From positions 186,001 to 250,000 of the forward strand of contig NZ_KQ948561.1 of the NCBI RefSeq assembly GCF_001514125.1: a stretch of 64,000 nucleotides of DNA, given 5' to 3'. The stretch comes from Streptomyces longwoodensis. Its GTDB lineage: Bacteria; Actinomycetota; Actinomycetes; Streptomycetales; Streptomycetaceae. The translations under genes were made by a program, and so were the position numbers. Shown here in pieces: positions 16,614 through 25,286 of the stretch. Below the pieces are notes generated by a model. It ran no database searches and was not told where the DNA came from. It saw only the letters and a list, made by a program, of their open reading frames with translations. Positions within the stretch are counted from its first letter, which is position 1. Each line of letters begins with the position of its first letter.

Positions 16614-16799
16614 GGGGACCTCCGGACGTCGGCGTTCAGCGTTCACGGGTACGGCCCAGGCGCACGGCACTGTGTCGAACGGGCCGCTCCCCGATGGTCG
16701 GTCCCATCCCAGCGCGCCAGTCACGGCCCACGGCCAGCCTACCGGCCCGGGCGGTCGGCGCCGCCGGGCCGTCCACCATCCGGGCCGGCCCGGACGCCG

Positions 16800-17990
16800 T
16801 CAGAGGATCACGTGGGGCAGGAAGCGGGCGTACCCGTCGGTGACCAGGCCCGACGACTCGCGGATGCCGAGGCCGGCCGCCTCGCCCTCGACGACCCAGG
16901 TGCCCAGGACGACGTGGTTGCCGTCGAAGGCGGGCAGCGGGGCGAGCTGCTGGTAGCAGCAGGGTTCGTCGCGCGGCGCGGGCGCGCTGCCCGCCTCGTG
17001 GACCGTGACGCCGTCGCCCTCGCGGCCCAGGAGCGGCTTGGCGACCCAGCCGGGGCCGTCGGCGTCGGCCAGCTCGCGGGGCCCGTCGAGGTAGGCCGGG
17101 AGCAGGTTGGGGTGGCCGGGGTACAGCTCCCACAGGACCGCCAGCAGGGCCTTGTTGCTGAGCAGCATCTTCCAGGCGGGCTCGATCCACAGGGTGGAGC
17201 CGGTGCCGCCGCCGTTGTCGAGGGTGTCCAGGACGTGCCCGGCGAACCGGTCGGTGGTCAGCCACTCCCAGGGGTAGAGCTTGAAGCAGCTGCGGATGAA
17301 GCGGAGCCGGTTGTCGACGAACCGGCCGGACAGCGGGTCCCAGCCGATCTCCTCCACCGAGATCCAGTCGGTGTCCAGGCCGGCCTGCTCGGCGGTCTCC
17401 TTGAGGTAGGCGACCGTCATCAGGTCCTCGCCGAGCTCGTCGTCGGAGGAGTGCGCGAAGTACAGCGGGCCGCCGGGCGGCAGCAGCTTCCCCTGGCTGC
17501 GCCAGGCGGCGACGAGCCGTTCGTGCAGGGAGTTCCACTGGTCGGCGCCGGGGAAGCGCTCCTCCATCCAGAACCACTGCGGGGACGCCGCCTCCACCAG
17601 CGAGGTCGGGGTGTCGGCGTTGTACTCCAGCAGCTTCGCCGGGCCGGTGCCGTCGTAGCGCAGGTCGAACCGGCCGTAGACGGAGGGCAGTTCGGCGCGG
17701 CGGTGCCAGGCCTCGGTGACGGCGGCGGCGACGCGCGGGTCGGTGATGCCGAGGTCGGCGAGGCGGCCGGTGGCGACGATGTGCGCGGCGGCCTCGAGGC
17801 ACATGCGGTGCAGTTCCCCGACGGTCTCCTCCAGCGCCTCGACCTCCTCCAGGGAGAAGACGTAGTAGGCGCTCTCGTCCCAGTACGGCCGCAGGGATCC
17901 GTCGGGGTGGCGGGTGAGCGGGTAGATCAGGCCCTGCGCCTCGACGGTCTGCTGCCAGCCGGGGCGGGGGGCGACGGTACGGCGTTCCAT
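16800..17990 (-). CDS. glutathionylspermidine-synthase-family ATP-grasp ligase
   Basis: 396 residues. The family signature is clear: YWDESAYYVFSLEEVEALEE, GRFDLRYDGTGPAKLLEYNADTPTSLVEA, a large ATP-grasp core with WIEPAWKMLLSNKALLAVLW and KPLLGREGDGVTVHEAG. These enzymes form an amide bond between a peptide carboxylate and an amine using ATP. Actinomycetes lack glutathione and the trypanosomatid substrate is not expected, so the true substrates are unknown. It lacks the amidase domain of bifunctional E. coli Gsp. Upstream in the same direction lies a small lipoprotein gene (stop to start 114 nt), an arrangement reminiscent of E. coli ygiB-ygiC. Confidence 0.88.
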   Translation of the reverse strand: MERRTVAPRPGWQQTVEAQGLIYPLTRHPDGSLRPYWDESAYYVFSLEEVEALEETVGELHRMCLEAAAHIVATGRLADLGITDPRVAAAVTEAWHRRAELPSVYGRFDLRYDGTGPAKLLEYNADTPTSLVEAASPQWFWMEERFPGADQWNSLHERLVAAWRSQGKLLPPGGPLYFAHSSDDELGEDLMTVAYLKETAEQAGLDTDWISVEEIGWDPLSGRFVDNRLRFIRSCFKLYPWEWLTTDRFAGHVLDTLDNGGGTGSTLWIEPAWKMLLSNKALLAVLWELYPGHPNLLPAYLDGPRELADADGPGWVAKPLLGREGDGVTVHEAGSAPAPRDEPCCYQQLAPLPAFDGNHVVLGTWVVEGEAAGLGIRESSGLVTDGYARFLPHVIL

Positions 17991-18104
17991 GGGTGGTCGG
18001 GTCCTCGCGTCCTCGGCGGCTCGGCCGGTCGGCTCGTCGGGTTCTCGGGTCGTCGGCGCGTCGGCGTCGTCGGCGTCGTCGGCGCGTCGGGGCCTCGGGT
18101 CCGC

Positions 18105-18446
18105 TCAGCCGCCGCCGCTGCCCTTGCCGCCGCCGAAGCCGCCGCGGTCGACGCCGCCGCCGTGGCCGCCGCCCGAACCCCCGCCACCCTTGCGGGGCTT
18201 GCTGAACGAGCCGCCGTCGACCCAGCCGTTGCGCTTCTTGCCGCCGTAGTACCAGACGCCGGTGCGCGAGCCCGACTTGCAGTTCTTGTCCGCGACGACC
18301 TTGTAGCCCTTGGAGAGCTGGTAACTGCCGCGGTCCACGCAGCGCTTGTCCGGGTCCGAGGAGCAGGCGGTCAGGGCGGCGGCGAGCAGTCCCATGCCGC
18401 CGAGGACCACCGTGCCGGAGCGCAGTCGTCGTCGTGTGTCGGCCAT
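18105..18446 (-). CDS. small lipoprotein with Gly-rich tail
   Basis: 113 residues. A basic N-terminus and hydrophobic stretch end in the lipobox LTAC, so the mature protein begins at the Cys of CSSDPDKRC and is membrane-anchored outside the cell. The middle part is small and Cys/Tyr/Trp-containing (RCVDRGSYQLSKGYKVVAD, GVWYYGGKKRNGW). The last 30 residues are almost only Gly with Ser, His and Arg. I do not recognise a domain. The context, directly before a glutathionylspermidine-synthase-like gene, resembles the E. coli pair of a lipoprotein (YgiB) and a ligase (YgiC). Confidence 0.82.
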   Translation of the reverse strand: MADTRRRLRSGTVVLGGMGLLAAALTACSSDPDKRCVDRGSYQLSKGYKVVADKNCKSGSRTGVWYYGGKKRNGWVDGGSFSKPRKGGGGSGGGHGGGVDRGGFGGGKGSGGG

Positions 18447-18559
18447 CGTTTCCCCCGTGATGCGTTCGTTTCCGTCGGATGTGGTGTCCGGTTCCCGTCG
18501 GTCAGCCTAGAGATCGGTGTGACCGGCCCCGCAAGGACCCCTGCCCCCTGCCCCTCACC

Positions 18560-18565
18560 TACAGT
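18560..18565 (+). promoter_or_regulatory. -10 element (TACAGT) of the EamA transporter gene
   Basis: TACAGT lies 6 nt before GTG 18572, predicting a leaderless transcript. Confidence 0.45.
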
Positions 18566-18571
18566 CGCCTC

Positions 18572-19444
18572 GTGCTCTTCGGAATGGTGTGTGCGCTGGC
18601 CGCGGCCCTCTGCTTCGGTACCGCGACGGTGTTGCAGGCGATGGCCGCGCGGGCCGCCGGGACCGGGGGCGGCGAGGCCGCGCTGTTGCTGCGGGCGCTG
18701 CGGCAGTGGCGGTACCTGGCCGGACTCGCCCTGGACGGGCTGGGGTTCGTCTTCCAGATCGCCGCCCTGCGGTCCCTGCCGATCTACGTCGTGGGCGCCG
18801 CCCTGGCCTCCAGCCTCGCGGTGACCGCGGTGGTCGCGGCCCGGCTGCTGCGGGTGCGGCTGAGCCGGGGCGAGTGGGCCGCGGTGGGCGTGGTGTGCGC
18901 CGGACTGGCGATGCTGGCGCTGGCGTCGGGACCGGAGGGCGAGGAGAGCGGGCCGGAGGCGCTGCCCTGGGTGATGCTGGGCGCGGCCGGGGCGGTGCTG
19001 GTGCTGGGCCTGGCCGGGACCCGGCTGCGGGGGCGGTCGCGGGCACTGGTGCTCGGTCTGGGCGCCGGGTGCGGGTTCGGGGTGGTGGAGGTGGCGGTCC
19101 GCCTGATCGACTCGCTGCGCCCGCTCGACCTGCTGACCGACCCGGCGGTCTACGCCCTGCTGCTCGGCGGCGGCGCCGCGTTCCTGCTGCTCACCTCGGC
19201 CCTCCAGCGCGGCTCGGTGACCACCGCCACGGCCGGCATGGTCCTCGGCGAGACGATCGGCCCGGCCGCGGTCGGCGTCGTCTGGCTCGGCGACCGCACC
19301 CGCCCGGGCCTGGCCTGGCTGGCCGTCCTCGGCTTCACGGTCGCGGTGGCGGGAGCACTGGCCCTGGCCCGCTTCGGGGAGGCACCGGCGGAGCCCGGCG
19401 CGGAACAAGACACGGACACCGGCGCCCTGCGGGAACGAGGCTGA
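18572..19444 (+). CDS. DMT/EamA-like membrane transporter
   Basis: 290 residues in about ten helices arranged as two repeats: MVCALAAALCFGTATVLQAM, GLGFVFQIAALRSLPIYVVG, AALASSLAVTAVVAARLLRV and, in the second half, TATAGMVLGETIGPAAVGVVWLGD. The repeat structure is that of drug/metabolite transporters; the substrate is unknown. GTG 18572 is chosen because of the leaderless promoter; ATG 18584 is an alternative. The short polar C-terminus is acidic. It is a single-gene unit between divergent and convergent neighbours. Confidence 0.83.
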   Translation: MLFGMVCALAAALCFGTATVLQAMAARAAGTGGGEAALLLRALRQWRYLAGLALDGLGFVFQIAALRSLPIYVVGAALASSLAVTAVVAARLLRVRLSRGEWAAVGVVCAGLAMLALASGPEGEESGPEALPWVMLGAAGAVLVLGLAGTRLRGRSRALVLGLGAGCGFGVVEVAVRLIDSLRPLDLLTDPAVYALLLGGGAAFLLLTSALQRGSVTTATAGMVLGETIGPAAVGVVWLGDRTRPGLAWLAVLGFTVAVAGALALARFGEAPAEPGAEQDTDTGALRERG

Positions 19445-19663
19445 GCTGATCGGCAGGCGCCTCGGAAGAGCCGCCGCCCCACCCCGCTACGGGACCCACC
19501 CGCTCCCTTGGATCCGCCGCAACGGCGGGCACCCACCGCGGCGGCCTCCGGCGGTGCCGAACCGGCCGGTGCCTCCGCCCGGCGACGACGCCCGCACGTC
19601 GCCCCACCCCCGCCGCGGCACCGGCCCGAGCACGCACTCCGCCGCACAACCCCCCGCCCACCC

Positions 19664-21046
19664 CTACGGCAGGACCCGGCACAACGCTTCCAGTGCCGCC
19701 GGCCAGCCGCGGTCCGACGGGCCGCCGTAGCCCACCACCAGGGCGTCCAGGGGCTCGGCGCGGGCCGCGGTGTGGCGGAAGCGGGAGAGGCCCATCAGGG
19801 CGAGGCCCTGCCAGGCGGCGGCGCGCACGACGGAGTCCTCGGTGCCGGGCGGGAGCTGGAGCACGGCGTGCAGTCCGGCGGCGATCCCGGTCACCCGCAC
19901 GTCCGGCGCCTGGGCGGCGACCGCCTCGACGAGGGCGTCCCGGCGGCGCCGGTACCGCAGCCGGGAGGCGCGGACGTGACGGTCGTAGGCTCCGGAGGTC
20001 AGGAACTCGGCGAGGGTCAGCTGGTCGAGCACGCCCGTCGTGGGGCTGCCGACGAGCCGCGTCACCTCGGGGGTGAGGGACGGCGGCAGGACCAGCCAGG
20101 CGAGCCGCAGCCCCGGGGCGAGGGACTTGCTGGCGGTGCCGAGGTAGGCGACGTGGTCGGGGCCGAGGTCCTGGAGCGCGCCGACGGGCTGCCGGTCGTA
20201 GCGGAACTCGCCGTCGTAGTCGTCCTCCAGGACCAGCCCGCCGGTGCGCCGCGCCCAGTCGATGACGGCGGCCCGCCGCTCGGGCCGCAGCGCGACGCCC
20301 ATCGGGAACTGGTGGGCGGGGGTGAGCAGGACGGCCCCCTCGCCGTCCAGGTCCTCGGTGCGGGTGCCGTGCGCGTCGAAGGGCAGCGGCGCGGTGCGCA
20401 GCCCGGCCCGCTCCAGCAGGGCCCAGTGCGGCGGCAGGCCGTAGGACTCGACGGCGACGGTGCGCGCCCCGCGTGCGTGCAGCACCTCGCCGAGCAGCCG
20501 CAGCCCGTGGGCGAACCCGGAGCACACGACGACGTTCTCGGGGTCGGCGCGCACGCCCCGGGCCCGGGAGAGGTAGGCGGCGAGCGCGGTGCGCAGTTCG
20601 GCGCGGCCGCGGGGGTCGCCGTAGCCGAGGGCGTCGTTCGGGGCGGCGTTCAGGGCGCGGCGGGCGGCCCTGAGCCACTCGGCGCGCGGGAACGCGGCGA
20701 GGTCGGGGGTGCCGGCGTCGAGGCTGTGGGTGGGGCGGCCGGGCGCGCGCGGGTGCGGCGGCGGCGCGGGCGGCGCGGGCACCGCCCGGTCGGCGACCCG
20801 CGTGCCGGAGCCCTGGCGGGCGGTCAGCCAGCCCTCGGCCACCAGGTCGGCGTACGCGTCGGCGACGGTGTTGCGGGCGACGCCGAGGTCGGCGGCGAGC
20901 GAGCGGGAGGACGGCAGGCGGGTGCCGGGCGCGAGGCGCCCGCTGCGCACGGCCTCGCGCAGCGCGTCGGTCAGCCCGCGCCGCACCCGCGGCCCGGTCG
21001 GCTTCAGGTGCAGGTCGACACCCAGGGTGGCCCAGGATTCCGGCAT
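19664..21046 (-). CDS. MocR/PdxR-type regulator (GntR winged helix fused to aminotransferase domain)
   Basis: 460 residues. Residues 15-80 form a GntR winged helix (LTDALREAVRSGRLAPGTRL, SSRSLAADLGVARNTVADAY). From about 110 on is a class I aminotransferase-like domain with DAGTPDLAAFPRAEWLR, YGDPRGRAELRTALAAYL, LVLEDDYDGEFRYD and the PLP lysine in LGTASKSLAPGLRLAWLV. MocR proteins sense PLP or an amino compound and usually control the divergent gene. Here that is the operon of two AhpD-like proteins and a PEP-mutase-like enzyme, only 47 bp away. TATGGT lies 8 nt before ATG on its own strand, so it too may be leaderless. Confidence 0.93.
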   Translation of the reverse strand: MPESWATLGVDLHLKPTGPRVRRGLTDALREAVRSGRLAPGTRLPSSRSLAADLGVARNTVADAYADLVAEGWLTARQGSGTRVADRAVPAPPAPPPHPRAPGRPTHSLDAGTPDLAAFPRAEWLRAARRALNAAPNDALGYGDPRGRAELRTALAAYLSRARGVRADPENVVVCSGFAHGLRLLGEVLHARGARTVAVESYGLPPHWALLERAGLRTAPLPFDAHGTRTEDLDGEGAVLLTPAHQFPMGVALRPERRAAVIDWARRTGGLVLEDDYDGEFRYDRQPVGALQDLGPDHVAYLGTASKSLAPGLRLAWLVLPPSLTPEVTRLVGSPTTGVLDQLTLAEFLTSGAYDRHVRASRLRYRRRRDALVEAVAAQAPDVRVTGIAAGLHAVLQLPPGTEDSVVRAAAWQGLALMGLSRFRHTAARAEPLDALVVGYGGPSDRGWPAALEALCRVLP

Positions 21047-21080
21047 GGGAATGGACCATACTCCTGGGCTGCTTCGCTCC

Positions 21081-21086
21081 TAGGGT
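21081..21086 (+). promoter_or_regulatory. -10 element (TAGGGT) of the AhpD-like operon
   Basis: TAGGGT, 7 nt, then ATG 21094. The MocR gene starts at 21046 on the other strand with its own TATGGT (21055-21060), so two outward promoters are packed into 47 bp. Confidence 0.5.
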
Positions 21087-21093
21087 CGAGGGC

Positions 21094-21636
21094 ATGAGCG
21101 CACAGACCACCACCACCGACACCCCCACGGACACCCCCGCCCCCACCGCGGACGGCACCGCCCGCGCCGCCGAGCACGCCCCGCGCCTGTCCTGGACCGA
21201 GCGCGCCCCGGAGGTCTACAAGGCCATGGTCCGGCTGGACGCGGCCGCCCGGCGGGGCCTGGACCCGACGCTGCACGAGCTGGTGAAGATCCGCGCGTCG
21301 CAGATCAACCACTGCGCGTTCTGCCTGGACATGCACACCAAGGACGCCCTGGCGGCGGGCGAGAGCGTCGAGCGGATCGTCCAGCTCGGCGCGTGGGAGG
21401 AGTCGCGGCACTTCTACACGGAGAAGGAGCTGGCCGCGATCGAGCTGACCGAGGCGGTCACCGTGCTGACCGACGGCTTCGTGCCGGACGAGGTCTACGA
21501 GCGGGCGGCCCGGCACTTCGAGGAGACCGAGCTGGCGCAGCTGATCGCCGCGATCACGGTGATCAACGCCTGGAACCGGTTCGGCGTGAGCACCCGCATG
21601 GTGCCGGGCCACTACCAGCCGGGGCAGCACGCGTGA
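21094..21636 (+). CDS. carboxymuconolactone decarboxylase family protein (AhpD-like), first paralogue
   Basis: 180 residues, all-alpha AhpD fold. The redox motif is CAFC in INHCAFCLDMHTKDALAAGE, with the downstream His that AhpD proteins use for alkylhydroperoxidase activity. A Pro/Thr-rich stretch of about 25 residues precedes the domain. The C-terminal half (LTEAVTVLTDGFVPDEVYE) is almost identical to the next gene, so they arose by duplication. First gene of a three-gene operon with 4-nt overlaps, divergent from the MocR regulator. The likely role is peroxide or thiol-linked redox chemistry; the electron donor is unknown. Confidence 0.92.
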   Translation: MSAQTTTTDTPTDTPAPTADGTARAAEHAPRLSWTERAPEVYKAMVRLDAAARRGLDPTLHELVKIRASQINHCAFCLDMHTKDALAAGESVERIVQLGAWEESRHFYTEKELAAIELTEAVTVLTDGFVPDEVYERAARHFEETELAQLIAAITVINAWNRFGVSTRMVPGHYQPGQHA

Positions 21637-22079
21637 CGGCGCGCACGGCACACCTCGACCAGGCCGTCGCCCGGGCGCTGTCCGGGCTGAGCGCCGCCGC
21701 GAAGAAGGGCCTCGGCGACCCGGCCCTGGCCGAGCTGGTCGTCATCCGGGCCTCGCAGCTCAACCACTGCGCGTTCTGCCTGGACATGCACCTCGGGATC
21801 GCCCGGCAGCACGGCGTGCCCGAACGGCAGCTCGACCTGCTCGCCGCCTGGGAGGAGGCCGGGGACGTCTTCGACGAGCGGGAGCGGGCCGCGCTCGCGC
21901 TGACCGAGGCGGTCACCGTGCTCACCGACGGCTTCGTGCCGGACGAGGTCTACGACCGGGCGGCCCGGCACTTCGACGGGACCGCGCTCGCCCACCTGAT
22001 CGGGCTGGTCGTGGCCATCAACAACTGGAACCGGGTGATGGTCGGCCGGCGGATCCCGCCCGGGGGGTACACCCCGTGA
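21633..22079 (+). CDS. carboxymuconolactone decarboxylase family protein (AhpD-like), second paralogue
   Basis: 148 residues with CAFC in LNHCAFCLDMHLGIARQHGV. It lacks the N-terminal extension of its upstream paralogue but shares the block LTEAVTVLTDGFVPDEVYD and the WNR motif near the end. The GTG start overlaps the preceding stop by 4 nt (GTGA), so the two are made together and could form a mixed oligomer; AhpD proteins are normally trimers or hexamers. Confidence 0.91.
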   Translation: MTARTAHLDQAVARALSGLSAAAKKGLGDPALAELVVIRASQLNHCAFCLDMHLGIARQHGVPERQLDLLAAWEEAGDVFDERERAALALTEAVTVLTDGFVPDEVYDRAARHFDGTALAHLIGLVVAINNWNRVMVGRRIPPGGYTP

Positions 22080-22846
22080 GCCCCGCGGAGACGGCCGGCG
22101 GACCGTCCGGCACGGGCGGGGCGGCGAGGTTCCGCGCCCTGCACCGGCGCCCCTCCCCCGACGACCCGCTGGTCCTGGCCGGCCCCTGGGACGCGGCGAC
22201 GGCACGGGTGTGCGCCGACGCGGGCTTCCCCGCGCTCGCCACGCCCAGCGCGGGCGTGGCCGCCTCCCTCGGGTACGCGGACGGCGAGACACCGCCCGAG
22301 GAGATGTTCGCGGCCGTGGCGCGCATCGCCCGGGCCGTGGACGTGCCGGTGTCGGCGGACGTCGAGGACGGGTACGGGCTGGCGCCCGGTGAGCTGGTGG
22401 AGCGGCTGCTGGAGGCGGGCGCGGTCGGCTGCAACCTGGAGGACTCGGCCGGGGGCGTCCTGAAGGACCCGCGGGCGCACGCCGACTGGCTGGCCGAGGT
22501 GTGCGCCGCGGCCGGCGGGGAGCTGTTCGTCAACGCCCGCGTCGACACGTTCGTCCGCGGCGTCACCGACCCCGACCGAGCCATCGAGCGGGCCGCGCTG
22601 TACGTCGCCGCGGGCGCCGACTGCGTGTACCCGATCGGGGCTCCGGTGGACGTGCTGCCGCTGCTGCGGTCCGGCATCCAGGGCCCGGTCAACGTGTTCG
22701 CCCGGCCCACCGGGGGGCCCACCCCGTCCGAGCTCGGCGAACGGGGCGCCACCCGGGTCACGTTCGGGCCGGGCCTGCAGCGGCTGGCGACGGCGGCGCT
22801 GGCGGAGATCGCCGCCGACCTGGCGCCCCGCGGCACCGGGAGCTGA
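22076..22846 (+). CDS. isocitrate lyase/PEP mutase superfamily protein
   Basis: 256 residues in a single TIM-barrel domain: DPLVLAGPWDAATARVCADA, VPVSADVEDGYG (metal-site Asp), GCNLEDSAGG, FVNARVDTFVRG and VNVFARPTGG. Members cleave or form C-C or C-P bonds of 2-oxo acids (for example oxaloacetate, carboxy-PEP or 2-methylisocitrate). The Lys-x-x-Cys-Gly loop of true isocitrate and methylisocitrate lyases is not present, so I would not call it either of those. The GTG start overlaps the previous stop by 4 nt. Third gene of the MocR-controlled unit. Confidence 0.85.
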   Translation: MSPAETAGGPSGTGGAARFRALHRRPSPDDPLVLAGPWDAATARVCADAGFPALATPSAGVAASLGYADGETPPEEMFAAVARIARAVDVPVSADVEDGYGLAPGELVERLLEAGAVGCNLEDSAGGVLKDPRAHADWLAEVCAAAGGELFVNARVDTFVRGVTDPDRAIERAALYVAAGADCVYPIGAPVDVLPLLRSGIQGPVNVFARPTGGPTPSELGERGATRVTFGPGLQRLATAALAEIAADLAPRGTGS

Positions 22847-22856
22847 CCCGGGCGGC

Positions 22857-23789
22857 TCAGCGGGGCCCCGGCCGGGCGGCCGACCAGTCCCGCACCAGGT
22901 CGCGCACGGTCGCGCGCAGCCAGGCGTGGGCCGGGTCGGCCTCGTGGCGGGGGTGCCAGGCCAGGCCGAGGCGCAGCGGGGGCAGGGGCAGCGGGATCTC
23001 GAAGGGCACCAGGCCGAGCGTGTCGGCGAGCGGCAGGCCCCAGGAGTGGACCAGGCCGACGAGGTCGGTCTCCCGGATGACGAACAGCGAGGCCGGGAGG
23101 GTGCCGACGGTGCCGGTCACCCGGCGGCGCAGCCCGAGCTCGGCGAGCGCGGCGTCGACGGGGCCGTGCAGCCGGCCGCGCCGGGAGACGATCAGGTGGT
23201 CGGCCGCGGCGAACCGCTCGGCCGTCAGCTCCCCCTCCAGCAGCGGGTGTCCGGCCCGCGCGACCCCGAGCATCCGGTCCTCGTGCAGGATCTCCACGTG
23301 CACCTCGGGGGCGGTGGAGTCGACCACGCCGACCTCCAGATCTGCGGTGCCCTCGCGCAGGAACGGCGCGTCCACGTGGCTCTCGCTCAGGAAGCGCAGC
23401 CGGATGCCGGGCGCCTCCTCGGCCGCGCGCGCAAAGAGCACCGCCCCGTGCGCGGCGGGCACGGCGTCGTGGCACAGGACCGTGAACGTCCGGCTGACGG
23501 TGCGCAGATCGGTGTCCGCGGCCGGGGCGAACAGCGCCCGCGCCCGCTCCACGACCGCGCTCACCTCGGCGCGCACCGCGAGGGCGCGGGGAGTCGGCAC
23601 CATGCGCCGCCCGGCCCGCACCAGCACCGGATCGCCGAGCGCCCGGCGGATCCGGCCGAGCGTGCGGCTCATGGCCGGCTCGGAGAGGTGCAGCCTGCGG
23701 GCGGCGCCCTGCACGCTCTGCTCCTCCAGCAGCACGTCCAGGGCGAGCAGCAGGTTGAGGTCGATCCCGGTGGATTGCGTCATGTGCAT
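22857..23789 (-). CDS. LysR-family transcriptional regulator
   Basis: 310 residues: winged helix in the first 60 (LNLLLALDVLLEEQSVQGAA, RRLHLSEPAMSRTLGRIRR) followed by a periplasmic-binding-protein-like effector domain. LEEQSVQGAARRLHLS is of the NodD/LinR-like group. It is divergent from an MFS exporter; between them lies a perfect inverted repeat (23807-23820) that is the best candidate for its operator. It converges tightly with the PEP-mutase-like gene (10 bp between stops). A substrate of the pump is the expected effector. Confidence 0.93.
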   Translation of the reverse strand: MHMTQSTGIDLNLLLALDVLLEEQSVQGAARRLHLSEPAMSRTLGRIRRALGDPVLVRAGRRMVPTPRALAVRAEVSAVVERARALFAPAADTDLRTVSRTFTVLCHDAVPAAHGAVLFARAAEEAPGIRLRFLSESHVDAPFLREGTADLEVGVVDSTAPEVHVEILHEDRMLGVARAGHPLLEGELTAERFAAADHLIVSRRGRLHGPVDAALAELGLRRRVTGTVGTLPASLFVIRETDLVGLVHSWGLPLADTLGLVPFEIPLPLPPLRLGLAWHPRHEADPAHAWLRATVRDLVRDWSAARPGPR

Positions 23790-23806
23790 GTGTCCCCTGC
23801 AAAGGT

Positions 23807-23820
23807 TGCACTGGAGTGCA
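23807..23820. promoter_or_regulatory. palindromic candidate operator TGCACT-GG-AGTGCA
   Basis: Perfect 6-bp inverted repeat around a 2-bp centre in the intergenic region of the LysR/MFS pair. A further TGCA at 23798-23801 lies 9 bp away, fitting the multi-site layout of LysR operators. Confidence 0.55.
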
Positions 23821-23882
23821 GGCCAGTGTCGCGCCTACGGTGACAGGGCATCCCACCCCTCGTCCAGCTCCCGGGAGGAGCC

Positions 23883-25280
23883 GTGCCCGCGCACGCCCTG
23901 AAACGCTCGACCCTGCTCACCCTGTGCGCCTGCGTGCTCGTCGCGCAGAGCATGGTGGCCGCCATCAATCTCCTGATCCCGCAACTGGGTTCGTCGCCCC
24001 TGCACCCCTCGCCCACCGAGGTCCTGTGGACCGTCGACGCCTACGTCATCGTCTTCGCGGGCCTGCTCGTCCCGGCGGGCGCGCTCGGCGACCGGCACGG
24101 CCGCAAGGGCGCCCTGCTGGCCGGGCTGGCCCTGTTCGCCGCGGGCGCCGCGACCAGCGCGCTCGCTCCCTCGCCCGCCCTGCTGATCGCGGGCCGGGGC
24201 CTGTCCGGCGCGGGTGCGGCGCTGATCACCCCGGCGACGATGTCGATCCTGGTCCGGCTCGCCGGTCCCGAGCGCCGGGCGCAGGCGCTGGCGTCCTGGA
24301 CGCTGGCCCTGGGCCTGGGCGGCCTCGCGGGCAACCTGGGCGGCGGCCTGGTCGGCCAGTTCCTGTCCTGGCGGGCGCTGTTCTGGGCGATGGTGCCGCT
24401 GGCGGCCGTGCTCGCGCTCGCCGTGGCGGTGACGACCCCGCGCACCGCCCGCTCCGCGCAGGGCAGTCCGGACCCGGTCGGCACGCTGCTGCTGACGGCC
24501 GGCCTGGTCACCGTGCTGTTCGGCATCATCGAGGGCCCGGGCCACGGCTGGACCTCGGCGCGCATCCTGACGGCGTTCACGGCGGGCGCGCTGCTGCTGG
24601 CGGCCTTCACGCTGCACGCCCTGCGCTCGGCCCAACCCCTCGTCGACCCGCGGGTGTTCCGCTCCCGCGGCCTGCGCACGGCGACGCTGGGTCTGGCCAC
24701 GGGCTTCTTCGGCCTGTTCGCGCTGTTCTTCGTCAACTCCCAGTACCTGCAGGAGGTGAAGGGCTTCTCGCCGGCCGTGACGGGCCTGGCGATCGTGCCG
24801 CTGATCGTCGGCATGGCGCTGGTGCCCAGGTTCGCGGCCCGCTGGGCGGCGCACCCGCGCCCGGTGGTCGGCACCGGGCTCACCCTGATCGGCCTGGGCC
24901 TGCTGGCCGCCTCCACGGCCGACGCGCACACCCCGTACCCGCTGTACGCGTGCTGGCTGCTGGTCCTGTCGGCCGGGACGGGCCTGGCCATGCCCGCGCT
25001 CACCCTGGGCGTGGTGGTGTCCCTGCCGGAGCACCGGGCGGGGCTCGGCTCGGGCCTCGGCACCTCGGCCCGGGAGGTCGGCGCGGCGCTCGGGGTCGCC
25101 GTCGCCGGCACGGCGCTCGCGGGCCACGCCGACTTCGCGTCCGGGATGGGCCCGGCGCTGCGGGTGGTGGGCACGGTGGTGCTGGTGGCGACGGCGGTCG
25201 TGGTGGCCGGCTACCGCGGCACGGGCGGTGCGGCCCCGGTGGCGTCCGGTACGGCGCCCGCGAAGGAGCCGGTGGCCTGA
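23883..25280 (+). CDS. MFS transporter, DHA2-type (14 helices)
   Basis: 465 residues. Features: LLVPAGALGDRHGRKGALLAG between helices 2 and 3 (motif A), GRGLSGAGAALITPATMSIL (DHA2 family), and about fourteen hydrophobic segments. The GTG start at 23883 is supported by GGGAGGAG just upstream. DHA2 pumps exchange protons for drugs or other hydrophobic molecules. The divergent LysR gene and the shared palindrome suggest inducible expression. The stop is followed by a strong hairpin. Confidence 0.93.
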   Translation: MPAHALKRSTLLTLCACVLVAQSMVAAINLLIPQLGSSPLHPSPTEVLWTVDAYVIVFAGLLVPAGALGDRHGRKGALLAGLALFAAGAATSALAPSPALLIAGRGLSGAGAALITPATMSILVRLAGPERRAQALASWTLALGLGGLAGNLGGGLVGQFLSWRALFWAMVPLAAVLALAVAVTTPRTARSAQGSPDPVGTLLLTAGLVTVLFGIIEGPGHGWTSARILTAFTAGALLLAAFTLHALRSAQPLVDPRVFRSRGLRTATLGLATGFFGLFALFFVNSQYLQEVKGFSPAVTGLAIVPLIVGMALVPRFAARWAAHPRPVVGTGLTLIGLGLLAASTADAHTPYPLYACWLLVLSAGTGLAMPALTLGVVVSLPEHRAGLGSGLGTSAREVGAALGVAVAGTALAGHADFASGMGPALRVVGTVVLVATAVVVAGYRGTGGAAPVASGTAPAKEPVA

Positions 25281-25286
25281 AACGCG

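Noticed and set aside
22076..22846. Methylisocitrate lyase or isocitrate lyase call
   Set aside because: The Lys-x-x-Cys-Gly active-site loop is missing, so only the superfamily can be named.
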